Shown: positions 9,154-17,678, counted from the stretch's first letter. The stretch is DNA of 64,000 bases from CAIYRG01 sp963747255 (GCA_963747255.1 CAVVEG010000017.1:248001-312000); one strand, 5' to 3'. Translations and numbers: made by a program. The notes: generated by a model not told the origin, from the sequence alone.

Positions 9154-10278
9154 ATGACGCGCGCGTTCGGGCTGTTGGTCGCGGCGTTGGCGTGCTGTTG
9201 CGTCGCGCCTCTGAAGGCAGCGGAACTGCAAATTGCCGATCAGGGTTATCTCTTCGCAGGCGGCCATTATGTAGCGGGCAAGGACGGGCAATATCTGACC
9301 GGTCAGGCCTATGTGGAATATCAGATTCCGACGCGGCGGACGCACCCATTTCCGATCGTGATGATCGAGGGAGGCGGTCAAAGCGGGTCCAATTTCACCG
9401 GCACCCCCGACGGCAGACCCGGATGGGCGCAGTTTTTCCTCGGGCAGGGCTATGCGGTTTATGTGATGGATCAGCCCGGACGCGGTCGTTCGGCCATGCG
9501 TCCGGAATATGGCGCGACGGTGCAGCGGCCGGCGAGCTGGGTTCAGCAGCAATTCACCGCTCCCGAGCTTTCGAAATTATGGCCGCAGGCTGTCCTCCAC
9601 AGGCAGTGGCCGGGAAGCGGCGTCGCCGGCGATCCGGTATTCGATCAGTTTTACGCCGAGCAGCTTCCGGCAATCGCCGATTTTGCGAAGCAGCAGGAAC
9701 TCAATCGCGATGCAGGCGCGGCGCTTCTGGACCGGATCGGGCCCGTCATTTTGCTGACCCATTCGCAATCCGGGGCTTTCGGTTGGCCGATTGCCGATGC
9801 GCGTCCCAACCTCGTCAAGGCGATCGTCGCCGTCGAACCCTCCGGTCCGCCGGTTCACGACGCGGTTTTCCGCGGCGCGCCGGACTGGTTTGCCGACGGC
9901 CCGCTCTCGAAACCGTGGGGTTTGACCGCCGTTCCTCTCGCTTATGACGGCATCGGCGATGCGGCCGGTTTGCGCTTCGAACACCAGAAACAGGCGGATT
10001 CGCCACAGCTGATGAAATGCTGGCGGCAGCAGGAACCCGCGCGTCCATTGACCAACCTGCGCCGCGTGCAGGTCGCGGTCTTTTCGTCCGAGGCATCCTA
10101 TCACGCTTCCTATGATCATTGTACGGTGCAATATCTGACCCAGGCCGGCGTCAGGAACAGTTTCGTCAGGCTGGCGGAGCAGGGCATCCGCGGCAATGGT
10201 CACATGATGATGCTGGAGAAGAACAACCTTGCCATTGCGCGCCTGATTGCGGACTGGATCGGCGCCAATGTGCGTTAG
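9154..10278 (+). CDS. Secreted alpha/beta hydrolase (esterase-like)
   Basis: A 374-residue protein with a signal peptide (MTRAFGLLVAALACCCVAPLKAA). The hydrolase fold is shown by IVMIEGGGQSGSNF, by VYVMDQPGRGRSAM, by the nucleophile elbow LTHSQSGAFGW and by a C-terminal GNGHMMMLEKN segment carrying the likely catalytic histidine. This layout fits the large-lid esterase family found in bacteria and fungi with unknown natural substrates. GAAGGA at 9141-9146 fixes ATG 9154 as the start, 29 bp after the previous hydrolase. It probably acts in the periplasm or outside the cell. The substrate is not predictable. Confidence 0.85.
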   Translation: MTRAFGLLVAALACCCVAPLKAAELQIADQGYLFAGGHYVAGKDGQYLTGQAYVEYQIPTRRTHPFPIVMIEGGGQSGSNFTGTPDGRPGWAQFFLGQGYAVYVMDQPGRGRSAMRPEYGATVQRPASWVQQQFTAPELSKLWPQAVLHRQWPGSGVAGDPVFDQFYAEQLPAIADFAKQQELNRDAGAALLDRIGPVILLTHSQSGAFGWPIADARPNLVKAIVAVEPSGPPVHDAVFRGAPDWFADGPLSKPWGLTAVPLAYDGIGDAAGLRFEHQKQADSPQLMKCWRQQEPARPLTNLRRVQVAVFSSEASYHASYDHCTVQYLTQAGVRNSFVRLAEQGIRGNGHMMMLEKNNLAIARLIADWIGANVR

Positions 10279-10314
10279 GCCGCAGGCTGAAACGGGAACC
10301 CGCGAGGGGCAGCG

Positions 10315-10881
10315 ATGACAGGGGATTTGGGGCGCAACAGGGCCCAAGCCTTCGGCGGCGCGCTCGCGTTTGGCTGGATGACGGTTGGCCTCGCGGGGCC
10401 GGCTTCGGCGGACGGGATCCAGACCGCCGGAGAGGTGTTGCGGATTGCGCTTCCCGTTGTAGCCGGCGGGTATTCACTGTACCGCGAGGACTATGACGGC
10501 GCCCTGCAGCTTGTCGTTTCGGAAGTCATTTCCGAGGGGCTTTCCTATGGTCTGTCGCACGTGGTGCGCGAACAACGCCCCAACAGGGCCGACTGGCATT
10601 CGTTCCCCTCGGACTCCGCAGCCATATCCTTCTCGGCGGCGAGTTATCTCCAAATTCGCTATGGCTGGGCATTCGGCGTGCCGGCCTATGTGCTGGCAGC
10701 CTTTGTCGGTTATTCGCGCGTGGAGTCGAAGGAACATCATTGGGGCGACGTCGCCGCCGGGGCCGCAATCGGCTGGGGCGCCAGTGAATTGACCACCGTG
10801 CGCTATCGCAATCTCACCATCACCGCGGCGCCTGGCTTTCAGGGCCTGCCGCTGGGCTTTTCACTCGCCGCGACCTGGTGA
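10315..10881 (+). CDS. PAP2-superfamily phosphatase-like protein
   Basis: 188 residues with a signal-like N-terminus and several hydrophobic segments. The three PAP2 phosphatase motifs are recognisable but altered: VREQRPNRADWHSFPSDSAA combines the arginine motif and the usual PSGH region (here PSDS), and SRVESKEHHWGDVAAG is the SRxxxxxHxxxD motif with its catalytic histidine. The loss of His in PSGH suggests changed or lost activity, or that a nearby residue takes over. Substrates in this family are lipid phosphates or undecaprenyl pyrophosphate. A GAGGGG ribosome site precedes the ATG. The 3-prime end overlaps the convergent small gene by about 20 bp. Confidence 0.8.
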   Translation: MTGDLGRNRAQAFGGALAFGWMTVGLAGPASADGIQTAGEVLRIALPVVAGGYSLYREDYDGALQLVVSEVISEGLSYGLSHVVREQRPNRADWHSFPSDSAAISFSAASYLQIRYGWAFGVPAYVLAAFVGYSRVESKEHHWGDVAAGAAIGWGASELTTVRYRNLTITAAPGFQGLPLGFSLAATW

Positions 10882-11079
10882 CCCGTATTGTGGTTTTGGA
10901 TGCAGCGATGACTGGTTCGTGCGCTCGATCTGCTCGAAAGTCTCGGCCATGCGCTCGTAATCATTGGCGATGTCGAGCAGGATGCGCTGCGTCTGAATAT
11001 GTCCGTCTGTTTCGGCAATGACGCGCAATTCTTCCGCATGCGTACGATAACGCGCGGCGGTTTCCATTTCCAGGCTCAT
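10861..11079 (-). CDS. Small helical protein, paralog A of four
   Basis: A 72-residue soluble protein, mostly helical and charged. Its core AARYRTHAEELRVIAE followed by ILLDIANDYERMAETFEQIE is shared with three other small genes in this neighbourhood (11150-11353, 11539-11724, 14445-14639). The pattern is Y/F-R-x-x-A-E-E-h-R-x-x-A, a variable turn, then L-x-x-I-A-x-D-Y-E-R-M-A, suggesting a helical hairpin or coiled-coil dimer. Function is unknown. The internal ATG 11079 is used because the N-terminus then matches the paralogs; the longer frame from 11229 would run through the neighbour. It is probably cotranscribed with the gene at 11150-11353, 70 bp upstream. Confidence 0.68.
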   Translation of the reverse strand: MSLEMETAARYRTHAEELRVIAETDGHIQTQRILLDIANDYERMAETFEQIERTNQSSLHPKPQYGSPGRGE

Positions 11080-11149
11080 TCGCACCCCCGGACACAACGC
11101 CGGCGATTCTGCGTCAGCGATGCCGGGAGTCGAATCCAAAAAAACCGGC

Positions 11150-11353
11150 TCAGCTTCCGGTTGATTTGTCCGGTTCGCCGGACTCCATGCGCGCAGCGAC
11201 GCGATCGAGATTTTCGGCAAGCCTGTCATAACCGTCGGCCAGCCGCCGCAGGGCTTCGCGCGAAACGAGATCTTTTGTCTCGTCGGCAGTGGTCCGCACT
11301 TCCTCGGCCTTGCGGCGATATTGCTCAGCTTGGCGCTCGATGGCCGGGTTCAT
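11150..11353 (-). CDS. Small helical protein, paralog B of four
   Basis: 67 residues, soluble and highly charged. It carries the same two-helix pattern as its neighbours: EQYRRKAEEVRTTADE, then LRRLADGYDRLAENLDRVAA. ATG at 11353 is chosen because the second methionine aligns with the paralogs; a start 21 bp upstream is possible. It leads a two-gene minus-strand unit with paralog A. Upstream, between this gene and the divergent paralog C, is a 185-bp region with a perfect 18-bp palindrome and a possible extracytoplasmic-sigma promoter. Function is unknown. Confidence 0.66.
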   Translation of the reverse strand: MNPAIERQAEQYRRKAEEVRTTADETKDLVSREALRRLADGYDRLAENLDRVAARMESGEPDKSTGS

Positions 11354-11371
11354 GAAAAACCTGCGCAAGGA

Positions 11372-11538
11372 CAAAAGATGCGGACACTATAGCCGTAACA
11401 TTGCGCAATGACAGGCGTTCCATGAACTTCCAAGGAAGTTCCTGCACGGACCTTTTCCTGGACAACGCTTTTATACGTAGCCTCTGGTTTCCTGAAAGCA
11501 AAATAGTAGTCTGCGCTGCGAAAGGCGGCGCGGATTAG
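11372..11538. promoter_or_regulatory. Divergent promoter region with perfect 18-bp palindrome
   Basis: This spacer separates two divergently transcribed small paralogs. Bases 11424-11441 form a perfect palindrome, GAACTTCC-AA-GGAAGTTC, suited to binding a dimeric regulator. On the minus strand a GGAAC at 11417-11421 is followed 16 bases later by TGTT, which resembles the alphaproteobacterial general-stress (EcfG) promoter pattern of GGAAC, 16-17 bases, then CGTT. The second box matches in three of four positions, so this is only a suggestion. If right, the small proteins would be stress-induced. Confidence 0.4.
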
Positions 11539-11724
11539 ATGGCTCAATATGGCGAAGCTGCCGAAAAATATCTTACATATGCCGAAGAACTGCGCGCCAT
11601 AGCAGCCGACATGAAAAACGGAAGGTACCGCGAAATGATGCTTAAAATTGCTGTCGATTATGAGCGGATGGCCGAGCGCCTGCAAAAAATCGAAGCGTCG
11701 GAACGGCCGGCAAACAAAATCTGA
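11539..11724 (+). CDS. Small helical protein, paralog C of four
   Basis: A 61-residue protein with the same core as its neighbours: KYLTYAEELRAIAADM followed by MLKIAVDYERMAERLQKIE. It is closest in sequence to paralog D at 14445-14639 (EELRAIAAD versus EEIRIIAAD and DYERMAERLQKI versus DYEKMAGTMQKI). It precedes the CheB-CheR fusion gene by 134 bp on the same strand and could be transcribed with it. No signal peptide or membrane segment. Function is unknown. Confidence 0.7.
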   Translation: MAQYGEAAEKYLTYAEELRAIAADMKNGRYREMMLKIAVDYERMAERLQKIEASERPANKI

Positions 11725-11858
11725 ATGCTCGGACGGGAACGGAATTTACGCTGGTTGTGTGACCGCGTGCGCGCTTTGAGCTAGAACTCCACCAACTCGA
11801 TATCTGAAGCGATGCCGTCCCGATGGGCGGCTGATTTTACGAATGTTTTCAGTCTGAC

Positions 11859-14423
11859 ATGGAGTTTGGCTTGAGCAAGGGGGCAAGTGTGGCAGAGGTG
11901 CCGCGCAATCCGGCCATTCCACTCACGATTGCGGGGATTGGCGCCTCGGCAGGCGGCGTCAAGGCATTGCAGGAATTCTTCGGTGCTTTGCCCGATCATG
12001 TCGGAGCCGCGATTGTGGTGATCGTTCATCTCGATCCGGATCATCAAAGCGACCTTCCGCGCATCATTGCGGCGCGAACGAAAATGCCGGTTGAACAGGT
12101 GCAGGGCATCGTTCCCCTTGAAGCCGACCATGTTTACGTGATTCCGCCCAACCGGCGGTTACTCATCACCGACACCGAAGTCTCGGCTGTCGCGTTCGAC
12201 GAGCCGCATGGACAGCGTGCGCCGATCGATCAGTTCTTCCGCTCACTTGCCGAACACGGTGAAGGATTCGCAATCATACTCTCGGGCGCCGGGTCCGACG
12301 GCGCACTGGGTGCGCGCGCGGTGCGCGAGGCGGGTGGCATTATCCTGGTCCAGGATCCGAACGAAGCGGAATTCGATTCCATGCCGCGCGCCGCCATCAG
12401 CATCGGGCAAGCCGATTTTGTCCTTTCGCTGCACGAGCTGGCCGGCCAATTCGTCGAACTGGTCCGAAGCAATCAGCACCTCAAACAGAGGCCCGCGCCG
12501 AATGAGACCGACGACATTCTGGGGAAAATTCTCGATCATCTGCGGGTCCGCAGCGGCCATGATTTTTCCCATTACAAACACGCCAGTCTGCTACGCCGGA
12601 TCGACCGCCGAACCCAGGTGACAAAATCCGGCACTCTCGCCGGTTATCTCGATTATCTGCGCGACAAACCGGAGGAAGAACAGGCCCTGTTCTCGGACCT
12701 GCTGATTTCGGTCACGCGGTTCTTCCGCGATCCGCTGGCGTTCGAGCAGCTCGAAAAACTCGTGATCCCCGCCATTCTGGCGCAGAAGCACGGAGATGAA
12801 ACCGTTCGCATATGGGTGCCGGGATGCGCCACGGGAGAGGAAGCCTATTCCATTGCGATGCTCTTCCTCGACCATGTCGGGCAACGTGACATTCGGCCGG
12901 AAATCCAGATTTTCGCGACCGACCTTGACGTGAAAGCCCTGGCTGTCGCGCGCGAAGGCCACTATCCGGAAACCCTGAGTGCCGATGTGCCGGAAGAGCG
13001 GCTGCGGAAATATTTCGTCCGCGAAGGCGATGAATATCGGATCAAACGGGAAGTGCGGGATCTGATTGTCTTTGCGCAGCACAGCGTGCTCAGGGATCCA
13101 CCTTTCTCCCGTCTCGATCTCATCTCCTGCCGCAATTTCCTCATCTATATCAATCGCGATGTGCAGCAGAAGGTGATCGGCATTTTCCATTACGCCTTGT
13201 TGCCGCACGGATATCTGTTTCTGGGTTCATCGGAAGCTGCGGATCATCTGGATGGTCTGTTCCGGACTCTCGACCGCGCTTCGCGGATCTTCCAGTCCAC
13301 GGGGGGGCGCGGACACCGACAGCTGCCGGCCTCGGCTGTGCTTTCGAGTTTGCGTTTCACGGAACCTGTTGCTGCGCAGACGGCGGCGGAGCGGGCGCGC
13401 GCCGCCGATCCGCAGCAGCACAGACAGGCATTGCTCGAACTGGGACCCCCGAGTGTGCTCGTGGACGAGACACACCGCGTCCTCAATCTGTCGGAAAGGG
13501 CAGGGATTTATCTGCTGCACCCGCCCGGATTGCCAACGCTCGACATCACCGACCTGGTCCGGCCGGAGCTGAACCCGGAATTGCGCGGGTTGCTGAACCG
13601 GGCGTTTCAGCTCGGGGAATCGGCAATGAGCCTGCCGATTCCGGTCCAGTTCAATGGACATTCCCGCTATGTGTGCCTGCAGGTCAGCCCGGTGCGGACC
13701 GAGGGAGAGATTCACCGCGCGCTGGTTCTGTTCATCGAGGGCGGTCCGGCGCTCATGCCGGTGGAACCGGGAGAAATTCCGGAATCCCCCGGATCCGAGA
13801 TGGTCAAGCGTTTGCAGGACGAGCTTGTCGCAACCCGGGCCAATCTGAAGATCAGCCGTCAGCAATTCGAGACGGCGACCGAGAATCTTCGCGCCGCGAA
13901 CGAAGAACTGCAGTCGATAAACGAAGAGTATCGCTCCACAGCCGAAGAACTGGAGACTTCGCGCGAAGAATTGCAGTCGATGAATGAAGAGCTTCAGACG
14001 CTGAATGCCGAACTGAAGACGAAACTGGATGCCGTTTCGCGGGCCAATAACGACCTGGAAAATCTGATCATCGCCGCCGACATCGCCACGCTTTTTCTGG
14101 ATTCCGATCTCAGGATCAAGCGCTTCACGCCACGCATCCGGGAATTGTTCAACATCAACTCGACCGATGAAGGCCGGCAGATTGGCGATCTGACCAACCG
14201 GCTCGATTATCCGGGCTTCGAAGCAGATGCGCGAAGCGTCATGGAAAGTCAGGCTGTGATCAAGAAGACGGTTTGCGCCGGCAATCACCGGTATCTGATG
14301 CAGATGCGTCCTTACCGCACCGCGGACGCCGGCGTGAAGGGCGTCGTCGCGACTTTTGTGGACACTGCGGCCCCCGGTTCCGATTCAGGCAAAACGCCAG
14401 TTTCGAACACCCGCAAGAAGTAG
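11859..14423 (+). CDS. CheB-CheR fusion with coiled coil and PAS domain
   Basis: An 854-residue hybrid chemotaxis-type protein. Residues 22-195 form a CheB methylesterase domain with the catalytic triad in GIGASAGG (Ser), VIVHLDPDH (His) and ILSGAGSDGA (Asp). Residues 220-480 form a CheR methyltransferase with the SAM-binding motif VPGCATGEEAYS. Residues 650-735 are a heptad-rich coiled coil (ENLRAANEELQSINEEYRS), followed by a PAS domain to about 840. There is no receiver domain, and the histidine kinase found at the end of many relatives is missing. No chemoreceptor, CheA or CheW gene lies nearby, so a non-chemotactic signalling role is likely. Start could also be the TTG or GTG a few codons downstream. 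Confidence 0.9.
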   Translation: MEFGLSKGASVAEVPRNPAIPLTIAGIGASAGGVKALQEFFGALPDHVGAAIVVIVHLDPDHQSDLPRIIAARTKMPVEQVQGIVPLEADHVYVIPPNRRLLITDTEVSAVAFDEPHGQRAPIDQFFRSLAEHGEGFAIILSGAGSDGALGARAVREAGGIILVQDPNEAEFDSMPRAAISIGQADFVLSLHELAGQFVELVRSNQHLKQRPAPNETDDILGKILDHLRVRSGHDFSHYKHASLLRRIDRRTQVTKSGTLAGYLDYLRDKPEEEQALFSDLLISVTRFFRDPLAFEQLEKLVIPAILAQKHGDETVRIWVPGCATGEEAYSIAMLFLDHVGQRDIRPEIQIFATDLDVKALAVAREGHYPETLSADVPEERLRKYFVREGDEYRIKREVRDLIVFAQHSVLRDPPFSRLDLISCRNFLIYINRDVQQKVIGIFHYALLPHGYLFLGSSEAADHLDGLFRTLDRASRIFQSTGGRGHRQLPASAVLSSLRFTEPVAAQTAAERARAADPQQHRQALLELGPPSVLVDETHRVLNLSERAGIYLLHPPGLPTLDITDLVRPELNPELRGLLNRAFQLGESAMSLPIPVQFNGHSRYVCLQVSPVRTEGEIHRALVLFIEGGPALMPVEPGEIPESPGSEMVKRLQDELVATRANLKISRQQFETATENLRAANEELQSINEEYRSTAEELETSREELQSMNEELQTLNAELKTKLDAVSRANNDLENLIIAADIATLFLDSDLRIKRFTPRIRELFNINSTDEGRQIGDLTNRLDYPGFEADARSVMESQAVIKKTVCAGNHRYLMQMRPYRTADAGVKGVVATFVDTAAPGSDSGKTPVSNTRKK

Positions 14424-14444
14424 CCCGTCAAATCCGGACGCGGA

Positions 14445-14639
14445 TCAATTCGGATCCTTGCGGAGGCCGGATTTCTCGCCGTCGGCGATCTTCTGCATTG
14501 TACCGGCCATTTTTTCGTAGTCTTCCGCGACGCCGACAAGCAGACTGTGCATCTTCGGATCCTTGATGTCTGCCGCGATGATCCGGATTTCTTCCGCGCG
14601 ATGGCGGTACCGGAACGCGGTCTCCGAACTTTTCGACAT
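14445..14639 (-). CDS. Small helical protein, paralog D of four
   Basis: A 64-residue protein beginning MSKSSETAFRYRHRAEEI, with the two-helix core shared by paralogs A-C (RAEEIRIIAADIKDP, then VGVAEDYEKMAGTMQKIA). It starts 14 bp after the stop of the stand-alone cheB gene on the same strand, so the pair is almost certainly one transcript. That linkage, together with paralog C upstream of the CheB-CheR fusion, is the best clue that these proteins work with the Che-type enzymes. Function is unknown. Confidence 0.7.
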   Translation of the reverse strand: MSKSSETAFRYRHRAEEIRIIAADIKDPKMHSLLVGVAEDYEKMAGTMQKIADGEKSGLRKDPN

Positions 14640-14653
14640 TTCAGGTGCGCCGG

Positions 14654-15640
14654 TTATTTGCCGGCATCCTCCTTGAGGGCCAATGCTTCGCGCAGCATCT
14701 GTACCCGTTTCAGTGCCGCTTCGGCGCGGTCATTATACTCTGCAATCTCGTCATTGCGGAAACCAGGCTGCTGCACAAGTTCCTGCAGCAGCATCGCATG
14801 TTCCTGGAGCGACCGGATAGCGCTCCACGCGACATCCTCGACCTTTCCGCGCAATTCGTCCTCAAGGCTCAATGCCGTAAAGGCGTGGCCGGTGTGACAG
14901 CGAAAACGGACCGGAACGGCATTGCGGACGCGGACCAGCGTGCCGGCGCAGGACGGGCAGGTATAGATGGATGCGTCGCCCAGGCGGGTCACGTCGGGAT
15001 GATTTCTCTCATCCGCCGCCAATTTGGCTTCAAGCCTGTTGTAGTCGGACATTGGAGGCTTTGCCGCAGGAACTTCCTGCAGCAGTTGCGGCAGGAACTC
15101 ACCGATTTCGCGCGCCGTCAGGCAGCAATCCGCCGCAACGTGCCGGAGCGCGCTCTGCGGCATGGAAGTTGCTTCGGCTTCTTCCGGGTCCTGAACGACT
15201 GCAACACCACCGGCCTGCTTGATCGCACACAACCCGGCCGTGCCGTCGTCCAGCCCGCCACTCAGCACAATCCCGATCACCTGCGGACCATAACTGACCG
15301 CGGCGGATCGGAAGAGCGGGTCCACGGCGGGCCTGAAGCGATTTTCCTTTGGTCCATGTCCGATCTGGATCCGGCGGTTTGGGCCAACAAGCAGATGCAC
15401 ATCCGGAGGCGCGACATAGATGTGCCCGTTGCGGATGATCTCGCCGGCGCGCGCATTGGCCGCCGGCAGCGGACCGGCGCGGTTGAGTATTTCTGGCAGC
15501 AATCCGGGACTTTCGCGCGAGATGTGCACCACAACGAGAATGGCTCCGGGAAATTCTGCGGGCAGGGCGTGAAGGAGCTGCTGCAGGGCCGCTATCCCAC
15601 CTGCGGAAGCTCCGATCACGACGAGGTTGCGTTGGGGCAT
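14654..15640 (-). CDS. cheB: CheB-type methylesterase with C-terminal zinc-ribbon-like extension
   Basis: 328 residues. Residues 1-185 are a CheB catalytic domain: VVIGASAGGIAAL carries the Ser, VVVHISRESPG the His region and IVLSGGLDDGTAG the Asp. There is no receiver domain, so activation is not by CheA phosphorylation. The C-terminal part has YTCPSCAGTLV and RFRCHTGHAF, a CxxC...CHxGH arrangement that could bind zinc, then a helical tail. The open frame continues upstream to 16348, but that part is out of frame with the secreted-protein gene there; ATG 15640 begins right before the CheB core (MPQRNLVVIGASAGG). It is followed at 14 bp by small paralog D. Confidence 0.88.
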   Translation of the reverse strand: MPQRNLVVIGASAGGIAALQQLLHALPAEFPGAILVVVHISRESPGLLPEILNRAGPLPAANARAGEIIRNGHIYVAPPDVHLLVGPNRRIQIGHGPKENRFRPAVDPLFRSAAVSYGPQVIGIVLSGGLDDGTAGLCAIKQAGGVAVVQDPEEAEATSMPQSALRHVAADCCLTAREIGEFLPQLLQEVPAAKPPMSDYNRLEAKLAADERNHPDVTRLGDASIYTCPSCAGTLVRVRNAVPVRFRCHTGHAFTALSLEDELRGKVEDVAWSAIRSLQEHAMLLQELVQQPGFRNDEIAEYNDRAEAALKRVQMLREALALKEDAGK

Positions 15641-15723
15641 GGATCCGGTGAAAACGCGCGCGAAGCCAAAAAGCACCGCAAGCGGACAACGTCCAGGCGT
15701 TCGGGCCCGAAATCCGGATTCGT

Positions 15724-16335
15724 TCAGCGCGCTTGCGTCTGCCCGGGACGGACGGGCGCCGGAATGGCCGGACCGTCTTTTGGATTGGCGGGCAACGGCG
15801 GCGGAATGGTCCAGTCCCGATCCAGGTTGAACATGATGGAATCCTGGAACCGTGCTGCTTCCGGATTTTCCAGGTCGCCCTTCGGGGTGATGATCCCCTC
15901 GAACATCAGCAGTTTTCCATTCACGAGATAAAGTTCGGTGATTTTTTTGCCGCCGTCTTTGGTCAGCACCGTCACGCGCCGTCCATATTTGGCGAATTTC
16001 TGCCCGTTGTCGGTGCGTGCCGTGGTGTCGGAAACCAGTTTTCCTTCCTGCGTGGCCAGGAAAACCGCTTCTTCCAGAAGCACCGGGGTTTCGCCAAGCC
16101 GGTTCGAGAAATCGACCATTTCGACCTGGTAAATCGTGCCTTCCAATTCCGCCGAGATGGTGGTGGTCGGCATGCGCCCGGCGATCACGCCGCGATATTC
16201 GCCCTTGCCCATTTTCGGCTCGGCCGGAAAATCGACGCCGAAACCGTATTGCGCATATTTGTAGCTTTTCCAGGCAGCGTTTGCCGGCGCTGCGGCAAGC
16301 AGAACGGCCGCGACGGCCAGGGCGATCAGACGCAT
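15724..16335 (-). CDS. Conserved secreted protein, function unknown
   Basis: 203 residues with a clean signal peptide (MRLIALAVAAVLLAAAPANA) cleaved at ANA/AW. The mature protein begins with a YAQYGFGVDFPAEPKM segment of the kind seen in periplasmic proteins annotated only as hypothetical, and ends in a proline-rich tail (PPPLPANPKDGPAIPAPVRP). There are no cysteines or obvious catalytic motifs. GGGAGGAATTG directly before the ATG gives a very strong ribosome-binding site. It lies 83 bp upstream of cheB on the same strand, but the two are unlikely to be functionally linked. Confidence 0.75.
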   Translation of the reverse strand: MRLIALAVAAVLLAAAPANAAWKSYKYAQYGFGVDFPAEPKMGKGEYRGVIAGRMPTTTISAELEGTIYQVEMVDFSNRLGETPVLLEEAVFLATQEGKLVSDTTARTDNGQKFAKYGRRVTVLTKDGGKKITELYLVNGKLLMFEGIITPKGDLENPEAARFQDSIMFNLDRDWTIPPPLPANPKDGPAIPAPVRPGQTQAR

Positions 16336-16506
16336 CAATTCCTCCCAAACTTCCGCAGCCTGCGAGCGCTTCTTACCGCAGCGCCAACCGGTAAGCCACA
16401 CAAATGCGGGCCGGTTTAATGCTGTCCGGGCCAATGCTTGCGGCGAAGCCGGCAGAGCAATATACATCCGCGCCAGATCGCCATGCACCCGGTTGCGGAG
16501 AACCCG

Positions 16507-16911
16507 ATGAAACCCAATCCAGTCATGCTCGCCTTTTCCGCCACCGTGGCGTTCGCGGCGCCGGCTTTTGCGCATCATTCCTTTTCCATGTTCGACAATG
16601 AGAAGATCGTGAAGCTCGACGGCACGGTGAAAGAGCTGGAATGGACCAACCCCCATAGCTGGCTGAGGATCATGGTCGATGACCCGGCCACCCATCAGGT
16701 GAAGCAGTGGTCCATCGAACTCGCGTCCACCGGGCAACAGGCGCGCATCGGGTGGTCACCCACCGTCGTAAAGCCGGGCGATAAGGTTGCGGTTGAAATC
16801 AATCCATTGCGGGATGGCACCCGTGGCGGAACGCTGCTGTCAATCGTCCTGCCGAATGGGACGAAGCTCGGCCATGGTGGACAGCGTGGCGATCCGCGGG
16901 GGAACAATTAG
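16507..16911 (+). CDS. DUF6152 family periplasmic protein, copy 1
   Basis: 134 residues. A signal peptide ends AAPAFA, so the predicted mature N-terminus is HHSFSMFDNEK. The domain has the family pattern DGTVKELEWTNPHSWLRIMV, then a GWSPTVVKPGDKV segment and a C-terminal DGTRGG. It looks like a small beta-barrel of OB type. Two more copies follow at 17977 and 18506. The mature N-terminal His-His is conserved in all three and could bind a metal; this is inferred. An in-frame ATG 24 bp upstream is less likely because GGAG sits before the ATG chosen. Function is unknown. Confidence 0.82.
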   Translation: MKPNPVMLAFSATVAFAAPAFAHHSFSMFDNEKIVKLDGTVKELEWTNPHSWLRIMVDDPATHQVKQWSIELASTGQQARIGWSPTVVKPGDKVAVEINPLRDGTRGGTLLSIVLPNGTKLGHGGQRGDPRGNN

Positions 16912-17011
16912 GGTCGCCGGACCGCGGGTACAGGGCGGTTCTATTTTCCGCCGCAATTTATGTTAAGTTCGCCAAACTGTCGCAACCAAAGCAGAATGGC
17001 GTAAACCCGGA

Positions 17012-17647
17012 ATGACGTTCAGCCGTTGCTTGCGGAGCATTGCCGCCGGCGCCGCATTTGCGGTGTCCCTGGTTGCAGCGCCGCTGCATGCCGAAAATCT
17101 CTCCGGCCCGCCGCTGATAGCCGCCTTGCGGGAAGGCGGCTATGTATTGCTGATGCGCCATGCAAGTTCGCCGACGGCGCGTCCCGACAAGGCCTCAGCC
17201 GATCGGGAGAATACCGGACTGGAGCGCCAACTCGACGAAACGGGACGGAACACCGCGCGCGCCATGGGGAAAGCGATCCGGGCTCTGCATCTGCCGATCC
17301 ATGACGTTTTTTCGAGCCCCACATACCGGGCTCTGGAGACGGTGCATATCGCGGGCTTGCCCCAGCCCCGGACCGCCGCCGAACTTGGAGACGGCGGGCA
17401 AAGCATGCAGCCGCTGCAGGCGTCTCCCGCTGCCTGGCTCAGGAACATGGTTTCGCAGGTGCCGCCGGCCGGCACCGATGTGATGATCGTAACCCATGCG
17501 CCCAATATTGCCGGAGCGTTCGGGGCGAGCGTTGCCGATGTCACCGATGGCGAGATTCTGGTCTTCCGGCCTGACGGGCAGGGCGATGCCATGCTTGCCG
17601 GACGCATCAGGATCGAGGATTGGCCGAACCTCGCCAAACTGAAATAG
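17012..17647 (+). CDS. Periplasmic histidine phosphatase family protein
   Basis: 211 residues with a signal peptide ending APLHA. The histidine-phosphatase domain shows VLLMRHASSP, the RHG-type catalytic motif with Ala in place of Gly, a conserved FSSPTYRALETV segment, and VTHAPNIAGAFG carrying the second catalytic histidine. It resembles SixA/phosphoglycerate-mutase-like proteins exported to the periplasm, whose substrates are unknown. It sits within the DUF6152 cluster, followed 31 bp later by a small membrane protein. Confidence 0.83.
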   Translation: MTFSRCLRSIAAGAAFAVSLVAAPLHAENLSGPPLIAALREGGYVLLMRHASSPTARPDKASADRENTGLERQLDETGRNTARAMGKAIRALHLPIHDVFSSPTYRALETVHIAGLPQPRTAAELGDGGQSMQPLQASPAAWLRNMVSQVPPAGTDVMIVTHAPNIAGAFGASVADVTDGEILVFRPDGQGDAMLAGRIRIEDWPNLAKLK

Positions 17648-17678
17648 ACATCGTGGATCGGCGTTAACCGGGACCGAA

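Noticed and set aside
14654..16348. Single 564-residue CheB reading frame
   Set aside because: The first 236 residues lie over the secreted-protein gene at 15724-16335 in another frame and have no domain; the true start is ATG 15640.
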